Numbered from the stretch's first letter, positions 30,691 through 39,400 are shown. The stretch is DNA of 44,231 nucleotides from Candidatus Omnitrophota bacterium (GCA_023135855.1 JAGLSH010000001.1:1-44231), one strand, 5' to 3'. Notes: generated by a model from the sequence alone, not told the origin. Made by a program: numbers and translations.

Positions 30691-31512
30691 TCATAGCAAA
30701 TTAATTATTTTTAAAATACGGCTTACTCTTATACTGAAAGAATCTTTATCTTTGTCCTGACATAAAAGATAAAAATGTTTGCCTTCAAGAACAACACGAA
30801 GAGGTAATACCTCTTTTTCCTCAATAACATTATTAGAAGAAAAATGCTTTATTTTAAAAACCGTTCTCTCTTTTATGGCTAAATTAAAAATATCTATTTT
30901 TTTCTCTTCCTTCTCTTTAAAAATCTCATTATTCAAACCATAAAGAGAAACAAATTCACCTAGATTTCTTATCCCTTTTTCATTAAGTATACAAAAAAGT
31001 TTCATAAGAACCTGACAAGCAATTGAAGCATCATACAAAGCTCGATGTAATCCTTGACTACAATCAATATCAAAAGATCTAGCCACTGAATCTAGATTAT
31101 ATCTAGGCAATTCAAGCACATTCCTAGCCATAGAAAGAATATCTACTGCTGGTAATTCCAAAGACGGTTGGTTGAGCTTTCCTAAATGATTATTAATAAA
31201 GCTCATATCAAACTTAATGTTATAAGCAAAAATTACAGATTGATCTAAAAATGAAACAAACTTATCAGCCACATCTTCAAAACAAGGAGCGTTCTTTACC
31301 TCTTCTTCAGATATCTTGTGAATGTTATAGGCCTGCATAGGAATACTTCTCTTAGGATTAATTAAACTATGGAACTTATCAATGATTTTTCTATTTCTAA
31401 CCTTAAAAGCCCCTATCTCACATATGGAATCCCCAGTAACAGCATCTAAACCAGTAGTCTCTAAATCAAAAACTACCAGATCAAAGCATTCAATATCTTT
31501 TGTTAAATCCAT
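30691..31512 (-). CDS. DEDDh exonuclease (DnaQ-like) fused to a WYL-like domain
   Basis: Residues about 8-175 are a DnaQ/RNase T-type 3'-5' exonuclease with all acidic motifs: FDLETTG (about 15-21), YNIKFDMSFI (about 97-106) and HRALYDA (about 156-162). The C-terminal 75 residues look like a WYL sensor domain: DIFNLAIKERTVFKIKHF, EKEVLPLRVVLEGKHFYLLCQD and FSIRVSRILKI match the pattern hAIxxxxxhxhxY...PhxhhhxxxxhYLhxxx...R..RI. WYL domains bind nucleic acids or ligands and are known in bacterial defence and DNA-damage regulators. The fusion suggests an exonuclease controlled by a bound nucleotide or DNA end. It is followed immediately by yjbQ (1-bp gap). The exonuclease call is certain; WYL is likely. 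Confidence 0.8.
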   Translation of the reverse strand: MDLTKDIECFDLVVFDLETTGLDAVTGDSICEIGAFKVRNRKIIDKFHSLINPKRSIPMQAYNIHKISEEEVKNAPCFEDVADKFVSFLDQSVIFAYNIKFDMSFINNHLGKLNQPSLELPAVDILSMARNVLELPRYNLDSVARSFDIDCSQGLHRALYDASIACQVLMKLFCILNEKGIRNLGEFVSLYGLNNEIFKEKEEKKIDIFNLAIKERTVFKIKHFSSNNVIEEKEVLPLRVVLEGKHFYLLCQDKDKDSFSIRVSRILKIINLL

Positions 31513-31513
31513 A

Positions 31514-31924
31514 TTAAGTAATTATTTTCGCAACAATCTTCCTATCTCTGACCTTAGTGTCGAAATCAATTAAAACTACTTGCTGCCAAGCTCCTAAATC
31601 AAGTTTACCATCAGTCACTGAAATAAAAAAATTAGTCTTGATAAAAGCACTCCTTAAGTGAGAATGACCATTGTCATCAGACCAAGTAGAATTATGAGCG
31701 TAATCATCCCTATAAGGCAATAAAGCTTCAAAAGTATCTTTTAAATCTTTTACTAATCCCCCTTCATATTCCATAGTAGTAAGAGCAGCAGTTGAACCAA
31801 TAACTGATAAAAAAATAATACCATCGTCTATCTTTTCATCCTCTAAGATTTTTCCCAATTGTGGGGTAATATCTATAATATCGCTATTACCCTTTGTTTT
31901 AACTCTTATATACTTTGTTAGCAT
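31514..31924 (-). CDS. YjbQ/UPF0047 family protein
   Basis: The 136-residue protein shows the family pattern GSTAALTTMEYEGGLVKDL, the block HNSTWSDDNGHSHLRSAFIKTNFFISV and the ending GKLDLGAWQQVVLIDFDTKVRDRKIV. YjbQ proteins have weak thiamine-phosphate synthase activity in some species; their main role is unresolved. The usual conserved His residues (HN, HSHL) are present. It overlaps nothing and lies 17 bp after the tRNA-binding gene. Confidence 0.88.
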   Translation of the reverse strand: MLTKYIRVKTKGNSDIIDITPQLGKILEDEKIDDGIIFLSVIGSTAALTTMEYEGGLVKDLKDTFEALLPYRDDYAHNSTWSDDNGHSHLRSAFIKTNFFISVTDGKLDLGAWQQVVLIDFDTKVRDRKIVAKIIT

Positions 31925-31941
31925 AAGCTTGATTATAAAAT

Positions 31942-32262
31942 TTATTTTATAATATTTCCAGCATCCATTTCCTTATCTAAAACTACTAAACTAACGTCAT
32001 CTTTACCTTGAGCAGCCAGAATCATGCCTTCCGACAAAGCTCCTCTAATATTCTTTGACTCTAAATTAGCTAACACAACTATAAGTTTGTTTTCCAATTG
32101 TTCTGGAGTATAAAAAGGTTTAATCCCAGCCACTATTTGGATTACCTTCCCCCCTATATCAACCTTTAATAAGTATAACTTCTCAGCATCAGGATGAGGA
32201 CTAACTTCCAAAATTTTACCGGTTTTAAACTCCAATTTAGAAAAATCATCAAAATTTACCAT
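31942..32262 (-). CDS. Stand-alone tRNA-binding OB-fold protein (MetRS C-terminal / Trbp111 / CsaA type)
   Basis: The 106-residue protein is a single tRNA-binding domain: LEFKTGKILEVSPHPDAEKLYLLKVDIGG (about 10-38), IVAGIKPFYTPEQLENKLIVVLANLESKNIRGALSEGMILAA (about 43-84). The P-H-P-x-A-x-K-L and L-x-x-x-x-x-R-G-x-x-S-E-G-M motifs are diagnostic. This domain usually dimerises and binds the tRNA elbow; here it is separate, as in MetRS-beta of some bacteria and archaea. The SD AAAAGGAG lies 7 bp upstream. Its host synthetase is not in the window. Confidence 0.88.
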   Translation of the reverse strand: MVNFDDFSKLEFKTGKILEVSPHPDAEKLYLLKVDIGGKVIQIVAGIKPFYTPEQLENKLIVVLANLESKNIRGALSEGMILAAQGKDDVSLVVLDKEMDAGNIIK

Positions 32263-32411
32263 TTTTCATCTCCTTTTTCTTCTTTTTAAATATCTACATT
32301 ACATTAATGGTCTTTAATTTTAAAGGAATATTCTATCAATTCTAATCATTAAAGCAAATATTTTATTTATTGTATTATTGGAATTTTAAGTAGATAAAAA
32401 GGGGGTAGGTA

Positions 32412-32729
32412 CTAAGCACTCGCGACCAAATCTCTCACTATTATCCAAACTAAAACAATGACAATTATCAATGAGATCAAATAAAAATCATTAAAATATA
32501 TGAATTCTCTTATTCTCTCTAGGGAACGATCCTTACTTTCGGGGACATTATATTTTTTCTTTATTGCTGGCTTAATTCTTAAAATATCTTCTTTTCTAAA
32601 CCTTAAAAATTCTCCTGCAACTTTAAAGTGAGGGATAATGTTTTTATTGGCTAATTCAATAACATCCTTTTCATGAATACCTAAAGCATGGGAAGCTTCT
32701 CTTGTAGTACAAAGTTTCTCTTTTATCAT
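32412..32729 (-). CDS. Membrane-anchored excisionase-type helix-turn-helix protein
   Basis: The 105-residue protein combines an N-terminal HTH_17/excisionase-like domain (CTTREASHALGIHEKDVIELANKNIIPHFKVAGEFLRFRKEDILRI, about 7-52) with a C-terminal membrane span (FYLISLIIVIVLVWIIV, about 82-98). Such a DNA-binding domain tied to the membrane from its C-terminus is unusual. It lies 58 bp after the bactofilin gene, whose product ends in a similar HTH, so the two may act together. Gap 32263-32411 holds no feature I recognise. Confidence 0.75.
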   Translation of the reverse strand: MIKEKLCTTREASHALGIHEKDVIELANKNIIPHFKVAGEFLRFRKEDILRIKPAIKKKYNVPESKDRSLERIREFIYFNDFYLISLIIVIVLVWIIVRDLVASA

Positions 32730-32787
32730 TTACTTATAATATTTTATACGTCAACTTTCCTTGATACTGAAGTCTATGCTAACCTTT

Positions 32788-33279
32788 TTAAGGCTTATGG
32801 GCAACCCAAGTTTCTACTTCTCGACGATCAAATAATAATTTGCTACCTTCTTTCTCTACAGGAATCTTTCCTCCTTCAACCCATTCTACGATTTTCTTCT
32901 CTTCAACAGCGAGATAATCAGAAAGCTCCTCTAAAGAAATCCTTGCTTCAGATGTTCTACATTTACCATTAAAAATTGCTCCCGCTTCAATAGAAACTTT
33001 AGGAGCTTCTATATTACCTATAATCTGAGCAGTAGAAAGAAGTCTAATGATGTTTGTTGCTTTAACATTACCTTTTATAATCCCACTAACAGTTATATCC
33101 TCACCAATAATATCAGCTTTTATCGTTGCAGCCTTGCCAATAGTAAGGTTTCCTTTGGTATCAAGATTTCCTTCAAATTTCCCATTTATCCGTAAATTCA
33201 CAGGATCGGAAAAAACTAAACTTCCCTGCATCGCAGCATTTACATCAAGAATTTTATCATCTTCTTTTCGTCTAGCCAT
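32788..33279 (-). CDS. Bactofilin with a C-terminal excisionase-type HTH
   Basis: Residues about 12-108 are a bactofilin (DUF583) beta-helix: GSLVFSDPVNLRINGKFEGNLDTKGNLTIGKAATIKADIIGEDITVSGIIKGNVKATNIIRL... here split as LRINGKFEGNLDTKGNLTIG and ITVSGIIKGNVKATNIIRL. These proteins polymerise without nucleotides into membrane-linked filaments that place cell-wall or chromosome-segregation factors. Residues about 113-160 add an HTH_17-like domain (LEELSDYLAVEEKKIVEWVEGGKIPVEKEGSKLLFDRREVETWV), not part of normal bactofilins. The next gene downstream encodes a membrane-anchored protein with the same type of HTH. An SD-like GGGGGTG lies 6 bp upstream of the start. Confidence 0.85.
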   Translation of the reverse strand: MARRKEDDKILDVNAAMQGSLVFSDPVNLRINGKFEGNLDTKGNLTIGKAATIKADIIGEDITVSGIIKGNVKATNIIRLLSTAQIIGNIEAPKVSIEAGAIFNGKCRTSEARISLEELSDYLAVEEKKIVEWVEGGKIPVEKEGSKLLFDRREVETWVAHKP

Positions 33280-33353
33280 TTTTTCACCCCCTATAATTAA
33301 CTATAATATCCAAATCAACAAAATACTACTTTGGAATAAAAACATTTAATAAC

Positions 33354-33782
33354 TTAGTTAACTTCTTTTTCCAACTTCTTTAGAATTGAAAGAGCTAAAT
33401 AAGAAGCACCAGTAACGATTATGGCAGCACTAAAATACCCACAACCAACAGCTAACCCAATTGCTGCACTAATCCAAATGCTCGCTGCTGTAGTTAAACC
33501 CCTAATCCCTTCTTTACTTCTTATAATCGTACCTGCACCTAAAAAGCCTACTCCAGTAACTACACCAGCAGCAATCCTTCCCGGATCAATAGCACATCCT
33601 TCTTCTTTAAACATGCCATAAATATAAAGAGAAGTTAGCATTATTAAAGCCGCACCAACAGTAACCAAGATATGAGTCCTTAATCCAGCGCTAACACCCT
33701 TTTTTTCACGTTCTAGACCAATCACTCCTCCCAGAATGAAGGCTAAAGCTAGGCGTATTATTGTAGAAAATAAATTTATCAT
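33354..33782 (-). CDS. MgtC/SapB-family membrane protein
   Basis: The 142-residue, strongly hydrophobic protein has about four membrane spans. It carries the family signature: LALAFILGGVIGLEREKKGVSAGLRTHILVTVGAALIML, given here in its key parts GGVIGLERE and GLRTHILVT. GAGTIIRSKEGIRGLTTAASIWISAAIGLAVG-type sequence follows (key part GIRGLTTAASIW). It is a short form with only the membrane domain. MgtC-type proteins adjust ATP synthase or magnesium/phosphate balance in pathogens; the role elsewhere is unknown. It ends 74 bp from the bactofilin start and begins 1 bp after the tsaD stop. Confidence 0.88.
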   Translation of the reverse strand: MINLFSTIIRLALAFILGGVIGLEREKKGVSAGLRTHILVTVGAALIMLTSLYIYGMFKEEGCAIDPGRIAAGVVTGVGFLGAGTIIRSKEGIRGLTTAASIWISAAIGLAVGCGYFSAAIIVTGASYLALSILKKLEKEVN

Positions 33783-33783
33783 C

Positions 33784-34779
33784 TTAATTAGCTTGAGCTT
33801 CTAATTTTATAGTACTTTTCTTTCCTTTTATATTATACAGGTAAAAACCTAATCCTGCAACTATTGCTGCATTATCGCCTGAATACTCAAAAGGCGCAAG
33901 AAAAACCTTTATTCCCTTCTTTTCTTCACTCTCAAGGCGCCTCCGTAAATATTTGTTAGCAATAACACCTCCTCCGCAAACAATTCTCTTCATCTTAAAT
34001 TTGCTCTTTGCTTCTAGAATTGTCCTTATAATTGTCTCTAAAGCTACATACTGGAAAGAAGAAACAAGTCTTCTCTTGATATCGGCATTAAAAAGGTTTT
34101 TTTTCTCAATCTCTTTCTTCTTATAAATAAGGGCAGTTTTAATTCCGCTAAAACTTAAATCAAGCCCTATTTTTCCACATTTAAATTTAAAATCATTCTT
34201 ATATTCTTCCTTGAAAAGCTTATCAATGATTGGCCCACCAGGATACCCTAGATTATAAGCTTTAGCTATTTTATCAAAAGTCTCTCCACAAGCATCATCG
34301 CGAGTTTGTCCTAAAATTTTTATTCTATCAAAATCATCTACTCGATACATCTCAGTATGGCCCCCAGATATGACCACTCCCAAGAAAGGAAACTTCAATC
34401 TTTTTGGATAATTTAAAAAAGGAGCAAAAAGATGCGCATGAAGATGATTTACCCCAATAAATGGTTTTTTCAAAGCTAAAGAAAGAGCTTTGGCAAAATT
34501 AAGTCCGACGACTAAAGCTCCACCTAGGCCAGGTTTATGAGTTACAGCTATTAAATCTAATTTCTTTAAAGATATCCCAGCTTCTTTGCTAGCTGCTACC
34601 AAAACCTTATCAATATTATTAAGATGAGCCCGAGTAGCTATTTCTGGTATTATCCCCCCATATTTTTTATGTTCTTTTAAGGAAGATAAAGTTACGTTGG
34701 AAAGGACTTGATAATCTTTTAAAATCGCACACGAAGTTTCGTCACAAGACGTTTCAATACCTAAGGTATACATATTCAT
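33784..34779 (-). CDS. tsaD: tRNA threonylcarbamoyladenosine synthase subunit TsaD
   Basis: The ASKHA-fold protein of about 331 residues has TLGIETSCDETSCAI at the N-terminus, the metal-binding NHLHAHLFAPFL (about 108-119), GVVISGGHTEMYRVDD, the KAYNLGYPGGPIID block and the C-terminal CGGGVIANKYLR and YSGDNAAIVAGLGFYLY. With TsaB and TsaE it transfers threonylcarbamoyl to A37 of ANN-decoding tRNAs. The open frame begins TTG-TTA-ATG; I took the ATG at 34779, though the conserved MYTLGIE start (34773) is equally possible, and no clear SD decides it. Confidence 0.94.
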   Translation of the reverse strand: MNMYTLGIETSCDETSCAILKDYQVLSNVTLSSLKEHKKYGGIIPEIATRAHLNNIDKVLVAASKEAGISLKKLDLIAVTHKPGLGGALVVGLNFAKALSLALKKPFIGVNHLHAHLFAPFLNYPKRLKFPFLGVVISGGHTEMYRVDDFDRIKILGQTRDDACGETFDKIAKAYNLGYPGGPIIDKLFKEEYKNDFKFKCGKIGLDLSFSGIKTALIYKKKEIEKKNLFNADIKRRLVSSFQYVALETIIRTILEAKSKFKMKRIVCGGGVIANKYLRRRLESEEKKGIKVFLAPFEYSGDNAAIVAGLGFYLYNIKGKKSTIKLEAQAN

Positions 34780-34839
34780 TAACAAAAAATTAAACTGTAC
34801 TTAATTAACTTTTATACTTTAATTTTACTTTTTACACTT

Positions 34840-36057
34840 TTAATTCCCAAACTGTAATATAAGTATACCTTTAATCAAATCTAGGGCTCTTACTATCTGA
34901 TTATCTTTCTTATAATCAAATTCTTTTTTCTTATCCATATCCTCAAAAACATCCTCTTCTGTTTTCTCAATAGTTTCTTTAGATATTTTAATATCTGGCT
35001 CAACCCCCTTCTCATGAATACTTATATCATTCGGAGTATAGTATTTAGAAGTTGTAAGACGCATGGCTGATCCATCAGACAAAGGAAGTATTGTTTGCAC
35101 CGACCCTTTTCCAAAGGTTGTTTCCCCAAGCAAAATTGCCCGGTTGTTTTCTCTTAAAGCTGCAGCAAGAATCTCACTTGCTGAAGCACTACCCTTATTT
35201 ATCAATACTACTATAGGGATATCTAAATACTTTTTACCAAAAGAATCTGCTCTATATATCCTTTTTTCTTCATTTCTTGAATCAGTAGATACAATTACCT
35301 TTCCACTGCTCAAAAATTTACTTGATATATCAATAGATGAATTAAGCAGTCCTCCAGGATTATTCCGTACATCAAGAATTAAAGCTTTTAAACCTTCTTT
35401 ATCTAATACTCCTAAGGCCTTACTCAAATCCTTAGAAGTAGATTCTCTGAACTCTCCTATCTTTACATATCCAACACCATCTTCTAAAATCATTGGTCTT
35501 TTTATATCTTTTATTTTTATTATTCCCCTTACAATGGTTATATCTTCAACTTTTCTACTCTCATCCCTCACAATAGTTAAAATAACTTTAGTATCAGGAT
35601 CTCCACGTAATTGCTTAACTGCACCATTCAAAGTGATATCTTTGGTCAATTCACCATCTATTTTAATAATAATATCTCCGGCTTCAATTCCAGCCTCCCA
35701 AGCCGGTGTATCTTCTATTGGAGAAATAATGGTAAGAAGACCATTTCTCATGGTAATTTCAATTCCAAGACCGCCAAATTTCCCTTCAGTTTCTACAAGA
35801 AGGTTCTTATAATCATCAGGAGTTAAAAATTGGCTGTAAGGATCTAAGGAAAGGGCTATTCCTTTCATTGCCCCGTAAACTAAATCTTCAGCAGTCTTTT
35901 CCTCTACATATTTCTCTTCAATAATCACCAACCCTTCAGAAAATATTTCTAGCTCTCGATATAGATCATCTTTATCTTTACCAAAAGATACTCCCGCTTG
36001 ATATGAAAAAATAATCGTTACTAAAATTATTATAAAAACAATAGATCTTCTCTTCAT
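34840..36057 (-). CDS. S41 C-terminal processing protease (CtpA/Prc family)
   Basis: The 405-residue protein has an N-terminal signal anchor (SIVFIIILVTIIFSYQAGVSF, about 4-24) and the helical lead LEIFSEGLVIIEEKYVEE. A PDZ domain (FGGLGIEITMRNGLLTIISPIEDTPAWEAGIEAGDIIIKIDG-type; about 94-170) follows. The S41 domain carries LRNNPGG-like DVRNNPGGLL, the nucleophile Ser in NKGSASASEI (about 292) and the Lys in GETTFGKGSVQT (about 317). These periplasmic Ser-Lys proteases trim tails of exported proteins. Its ATG overlaps the gatB stop as ATGA. The family is sure; substrates are unknown. Confidence 0.93.
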   Translation of the reverse strand: MKRRSIVFIIILVTIIFSYQAGVSFGKDKDDLYRELEIFSEGLVIIEEKYVEEKTAEDLVYGAMKGIALSLDPYSQFLTPDDYKNLLVETEGKFGGLGIEITMRNGLLTIISPIEDTPAWEAGIEAGDIIIKIDGELTKDITLNGAVKQLRGDPDTKVILTIVRDESRKVEDITIVRGIIKIKDIKRPMILEDGVGYVKIGEFRESTSKDLSKALGVLDKEGLKALILDVRNNPGGLLNSSIDISSKFLSSGKVIVSTDSRNEEKRIYRADSFGKKYLDIPIVVLINKGSASASEILAAALRENNRAILLGETTFGKGSVQTILPLSDGSAMRLTTSKYYTPNDISIHEKGVEPDIKISKETIEKTEEDVFEDMDKKKEFDYKKDNQIVRALDLIKGILILQFGN

Positions 36058-37472
36058 TCTTCAATCCTCCTTTTTAACATATCTTTTGCTACTTGAGGGT
36101 TAGCATTGCCTCTGCTTTTTTTCATTACTTGCCCAACAAGAAACATTATTGCCTGCTCCTTACCTTCCAAATACTCTTTAACCGGCTTAGGATTATCCTT
36201 AATAGCCTCTTCAATAAATAAACTTAGTTGATCTTCTCCTGAAACTTGAGTGAGACCTTCTCCTTCGATGATACCATCAATATCCTGGTCAGTAGCAATA
36301 CTTAAGGAAAGGACTTTCTTGGCTGCTAAATTATTCAATTTCTTTTCGCTAAAATATCTTACTATCTGAGCAAACTTTTGTGTAGATATTTTGACTGAAT
36401 CAAACCCCTTCTCCAAAGCATTTACTTGTTCCAGAAAAGGTCCCAAAAGCCAGTTAGACAACTCTTGAGACTTTGGATAAGCTTTATTAGCTTCTTCAAA
36501 GAAATTGGCCAACCAAGGACTCGCAAGAATTATATCTACTTCTTTTTGATTAATCTTATATTCTTTTAAAAATCTCTCTTTTCTCTCTATTGGTAATTCT
36601 CCAACCAAAGCTTTTTCTCCCTCGATAAGCTCGTTAGAAACAGAAAAATCGAGAAGATCCGGCTCAGGAAAATATCGATAGTCGTGAGCTTGCTCTTTTG
36701 TACGCATAACCACTGTCTTTAAATTATCTACATCCCACAACCTAGTCTCTTGGATTATCTTCTCTCCTGACTCTATAGCCTTAGCTTGACGCTTAGCTTC
36801 AAACTCTAAAGCCGCTCTAACTCCTCTAAAACTATTCATATTCTTTAGCTCAACTCTTGTACCTAGTTTAGTATCCCCATGTCTGCGCAAAGAAATATTA
36901 GCATCACAACGCAGAGAACCTTTTTCCATATCGCAATCAGAAGAACCAATATATTGGATAACTAGCTTTAAATAAGTTAAATAATCATAAGCTTCTTGAG
37001 GACTTCTTATGTCCGGCTCAGAAACAATTTCCAACAATGGTGTGCCAGTGCGATTAAAATCTACTAAAGAACAATCTTCTTTATGAATGAGCTTCCCCGC
37101 ATCTTCTTCCATATGCACTCTATTTATATTTACTTTCTTCCCCGAAGGAAGCTCTAAGATTCCTCTCTCTCCCAAAGGCATCTTATATTGAGAAATTTGA
37201 TAATCTTTAGGCAAATCAGGATAAAAATAATTCTTGCGTTCAAAATATATAGACTTATTAGTTTCACACTTTAGAGCTAAGGAGACTCTTACCGCCAATT
37301 CTAAAACCTTCTTATTAAAAACTGGTAAAACTCCCGGATAACCACAACAAACTGGACAAATATTGGTATTAGGCGGACTTTTGAATTCTGTAGAGCAAGA
37401 ACAAAATATCTTTGACTTTGTCTTCAGTTGTGTGTGGACTTCAAGCCCAATTACAATTTCAAAATTACTCAT
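36054..37472 (-). CDS. gatB: Aspartyl/glutamyl-tRNA amidotransferase subunit B
   Basis: The 472-residue protein begins EIVIGLEVHTQLKTKSKIFCSCS, includes NICPVCCGYPGVLPV (zinc/Cys motif, about 35-49), YFYPDLPKDYQISQY (about 86-100) and CDANISLRRHG. It ends with the YqeY-like tail (LFIEEAIKDNPKPVKEYLEGKEQAIMFLVGQVMKKSRGNANP in part). GatB is the kinase/tRNA-binding subunit of GatCAB, which converts Glu-tRNA(Gln) or Asp-tRNA(Asn) to the amide. It overlaps gatA upstream by 8 bp and ctpA downstream by 4 bp. Full length. Confidence 0.96.
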   Translation of the reverse strand: MSNFEIVIGLEVHTQLKTKSKIFCSCSTEFKSPPNTNICPVCCGYPGVLPVFNKKVLELAVRVSLALKCETNKSIYFERKNYFYPDLPKDYQISQYKMPLGERGILELPSGKKVNINRVHMEEDAGKLIHKEDCSLVDFNRTGTPLLEIVSEPDIRSPQEAYDYLTYLKLVIQYIGSSDCDMEKGSLRCDANISLRRHGDTKLGTRVELKNMNSFRGVRAALEFEAKRQAKAIESGEKIIQETRLWDVDNLKTVVMRTKEQAHDYRYFPEPDLLDFSVSNELIEGEKALVGELPIERKERFLKEYKINQKEVDIILASPWLANFFEEANKAYPKSQELSNWLLGPFLEQVNALEKGFDSVKISTQKFAQIVRYFSEKKLNNLAAKKVLSLSIATDQDIDGIIEGEGLTQVSGEDQLSLFIEEAIKDNPKPVKEYLEGKEQAIMFLVGQVMKKSRGNANPQVAKDMLKRRIEE

Positions 37473-38898
37473 AATTAATTTTTGGTATCTCCTTATGAAA
37501 ATCAGTACAACTTTGAAAAGCCGAACCTAATTTTACAAGCGTAAATTCATCAAACTCTTTTCCTATCAATTGCACTCCTATCGGTAATTTTTCAGAAGAA
37601 AATCCACAAGGAAAAGATACAGCTGGTAAGCCAGCTAAATTTGTAGAAATAGTATAGATATCTGATAAATACATACTTAAGGGATCGCTAGCCTTCTCAC
37701 CAATTTTAAAAGCAGTTGTTGGAGAAGTTGGGGTAAGAATAACATCAACTTTTTTAAAAGCCTGATCAAAATCTTTCCTGATTAAAGTTCTAGCTTTAAG
37801 AGCTTTAAGATAATAAGCATCATAATATCCACTAGAGAGACTATAGGTTCCTAAGAAAATTCTCCGTTTAGCTTCATCTCCAAAGCCTTGTCCTCTAGAA
37901 TTAGTATAAAGGTCTTCTAAACTCTCCCCCTTTGCTCTCACCCCATATCTAACTCCATCAAATCTTTGTAAATTTGAACTAGCTTCGGAAGAAGCAATAA
38001 TATAATAAGTAGCTACCGCATATTCAGTATGAGGTAGACTAATTTCAATGATTTCTGCTCCTTTTTCTTCAAAAATTTTCTTAGCTTCCTCAACTGCATT
38101 CTTGACTTCCTGATTTAATCCCTGGCTAAAATATTCTTTAGGTATACCTATTCTTAACCCCTTAACGTTACCATTTAAAGCTTTAGTAAAATCAGGTACA
38201 TCTATAAAAGCTGAAGTTGAATCTTTATCATCATGCCCGCAAATTATATTAAGAAGATTAGCGCAATCAACAAAATCTGTAGTTATCGGACCAATCTGAT
38301 CTAAGCTTGAACCAAATGCAACTAAACCAAAACGTGAAACTCGCCCATAGGTAGGTTTAAACCCTACTACTCCGCAAAGACAAGCCGGTTGGCGAATTGA
38401 ACCTCCAGTATCTGAACCTAAAGCAAAAGGAACTAACCGTGCAGCTACTGCTGCTGCAGAACCACCACTTGAACCACCAACAACCCTTGTTATATCCCAA
38501 GGATTTTTTGTCGGACCATAACAAGAATTTTCAGTTGATGAACCAAAAGCAAATTCATCCATATTCGTAGTTCCAATAATATTTAATCCGGCATTCTTTA
38601 ATCTTTTTATTACCTCTGCATTATAGACTGCTATATGGTTAACTAAAATTTTAGAAGAACAAGTAACCTTCTTCTCCTTTATACAAATATTATCCTTTAT
38701 AGCAATCGGTAGTCCCGAAAGAGAAGATTCCCCCTCTCCTTTGACTGGTTGATCATAGCTTTCGACAAAGCTTTTTAAGACAGGGTCAAATTTCTTTATT
38801 CTACTTTTGAAAAAAGAAAAAACTTCTTCTTTCTTTATTTTATTAGTTCTAATTTCTTCTGCTAATTGACTAGCATTAGTATTAATTAAATCTTTCAT
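37465..38898 (-). CDS. gatA: Aspartyl/glutamyl-tRNA amidotransferase subunit A
   Basis: The 477-residue amidase-signature protein has the catalytic Lys in LPIAIKDNIC (about 68), the cis-Ser and Ser nucleophile region VGGSSGGSAAAVAARLVPFALGSDTGGSIRQPA in part (about 142-175), and GRVSRFGLVAFGSSLDQIGP. GatA hydrolyses glutamine and channels ammonia to GatB. It is separated from gatC by 131 bp that hold a folded element, unusual since the Gat genes are otherwise packed. The AT-rich stretch before the ATG has no strong SD. Confidence 0.96.
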   Translation of the reverse strand: MKDLINTNASQLAEEIRTNKIKKEEVFSFFKSRIKKFDPVLKSFVESYDQPVKGEGESSLSGLPIAIKDNICIKEKKVTCSSKILVNHIAVYNAEVIKRLKNAGLNIIGTTNMDEFAFGSSTENSCYGPTKNPWDITRVVGGSSGGSAAAVAARLVPFALGSDTGGSIRQPACLCGVVGFKPTYGRVSRFGLVAFGSSLDQIGPITTDFVDCANLLNIICGHDDKDSTSAFIDVPDFTKALNGNVKGLRIGIPKEYFSQGLNQEVKNAVEEAKKIFEEKGAEIIEISLPHTEYAVATYYIIASSEASSNLQRFDGVRYGVRAKGESLEDLYTNSRGQGFGDEAKRRIFLGTYSLSSGYYDAYYLKALKARTLIRKDFDQAFKKVDVILTPTSPTTAFKIGEKASDPLSMYLSDIYTISTNLAGLPAVSFPCGFSSEKLPIGVQLIGKEFDEFTLVKLGSAFQSCTDFHKEIPKINYE

Positions 38899-38978
38899 CT
38901 TTTTGTTACAATAGTTTTCTATACTATATTACTTTTTCCCTTTTTTAAAATTTTGTTGCCGATCAATAACAATGCTGG

Positions 38979-39025
38979 ATACAATAAGGCTCTTCGAGCC
39001 ACTCCGCCATTGGCGGAGATTGTAT
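38979..39025. repeat. Three-way-junction element between gatC and gatA
   Basis: Outer arms ATACAAT (38979-38985) and ATTGTAT (39019-39025) enclose two adjacent hairpins. The first is GGCTC-TTC-GAGCC (38988-39000), the second CTCCGCC-ATT-GGCGGAG (39002-39018). Almost every base is paired. It lies 5 bp after the gatC stop on the minus strand. It could be an attenuator or RNA-processing element, or a small mobile-type repeat. Confidence 0.65.
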
Positions 39026-39029
39026 ACAT

Positions 39030-39314
39030 TTATTCAACAACCTTAGGGATTTTGAAATAATCACCTTCTCTAGATGGAGAATTTTTTAATATTTCTTCTC
39101 GACAATCAGAAGGCACAACCTTATCCTCGCGAAAAACATCTCTAGTAATATGAGCCCCTCTTGAAGGCTCAACCCCTTCTACATTCAATTCTTTTAACTT
39201 ATCTATATAGCCAATAATTTTAGAAAACTGCTCCTCTAAGAAAGCTTCTTGCCCAGAGGCTATCTTTATCTTAGCCAAATTAGCTACATATTTTACATCT
39301 TTTTTATCAATCAC
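39030..39314 (-). CDS. gatC: Aspartyl/glutamyl-tRNA amidotransferase subunit C
   Basis: The 94-residue protein has the GatC pattern: MIDKKDVKYVANLAKIKI, EEQFSKIIGYIDKLKELNVEGVEPSRGA and the ending FREDKVVPSDCREEILKNSPSREGDYFKIPKVVE in part. It wraps around GatA and stabilises the complex. It is the first Gat gene, starting 86 bp after the rpoD stop. Normal length. Confidence 0.93.
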   Translation of the reverse strand: MIDKKDVKYVANLAKIKIASGQEAFLEEQFSKIIGYIDKLKELNVEGVEPSRGAHITRDVFREDKVVPSDCREEILKNSPSREGDYFKIPKVVE

Positions 39315-39400
39315 AGGTCTCCTTTTATTTTAAAATTATACCACCCGCTATTTAAAAATCTATTATTTTCCCTAAAGCCTTCTCACTTTATTGCTTTTGC

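Noticed and set aside
35063..35812. Plus-strand 249-codon open frame
   Set aside because: It lies fully antisense to the S41 protease, whose motifs are intact; its composition is that of an antisense shadow.
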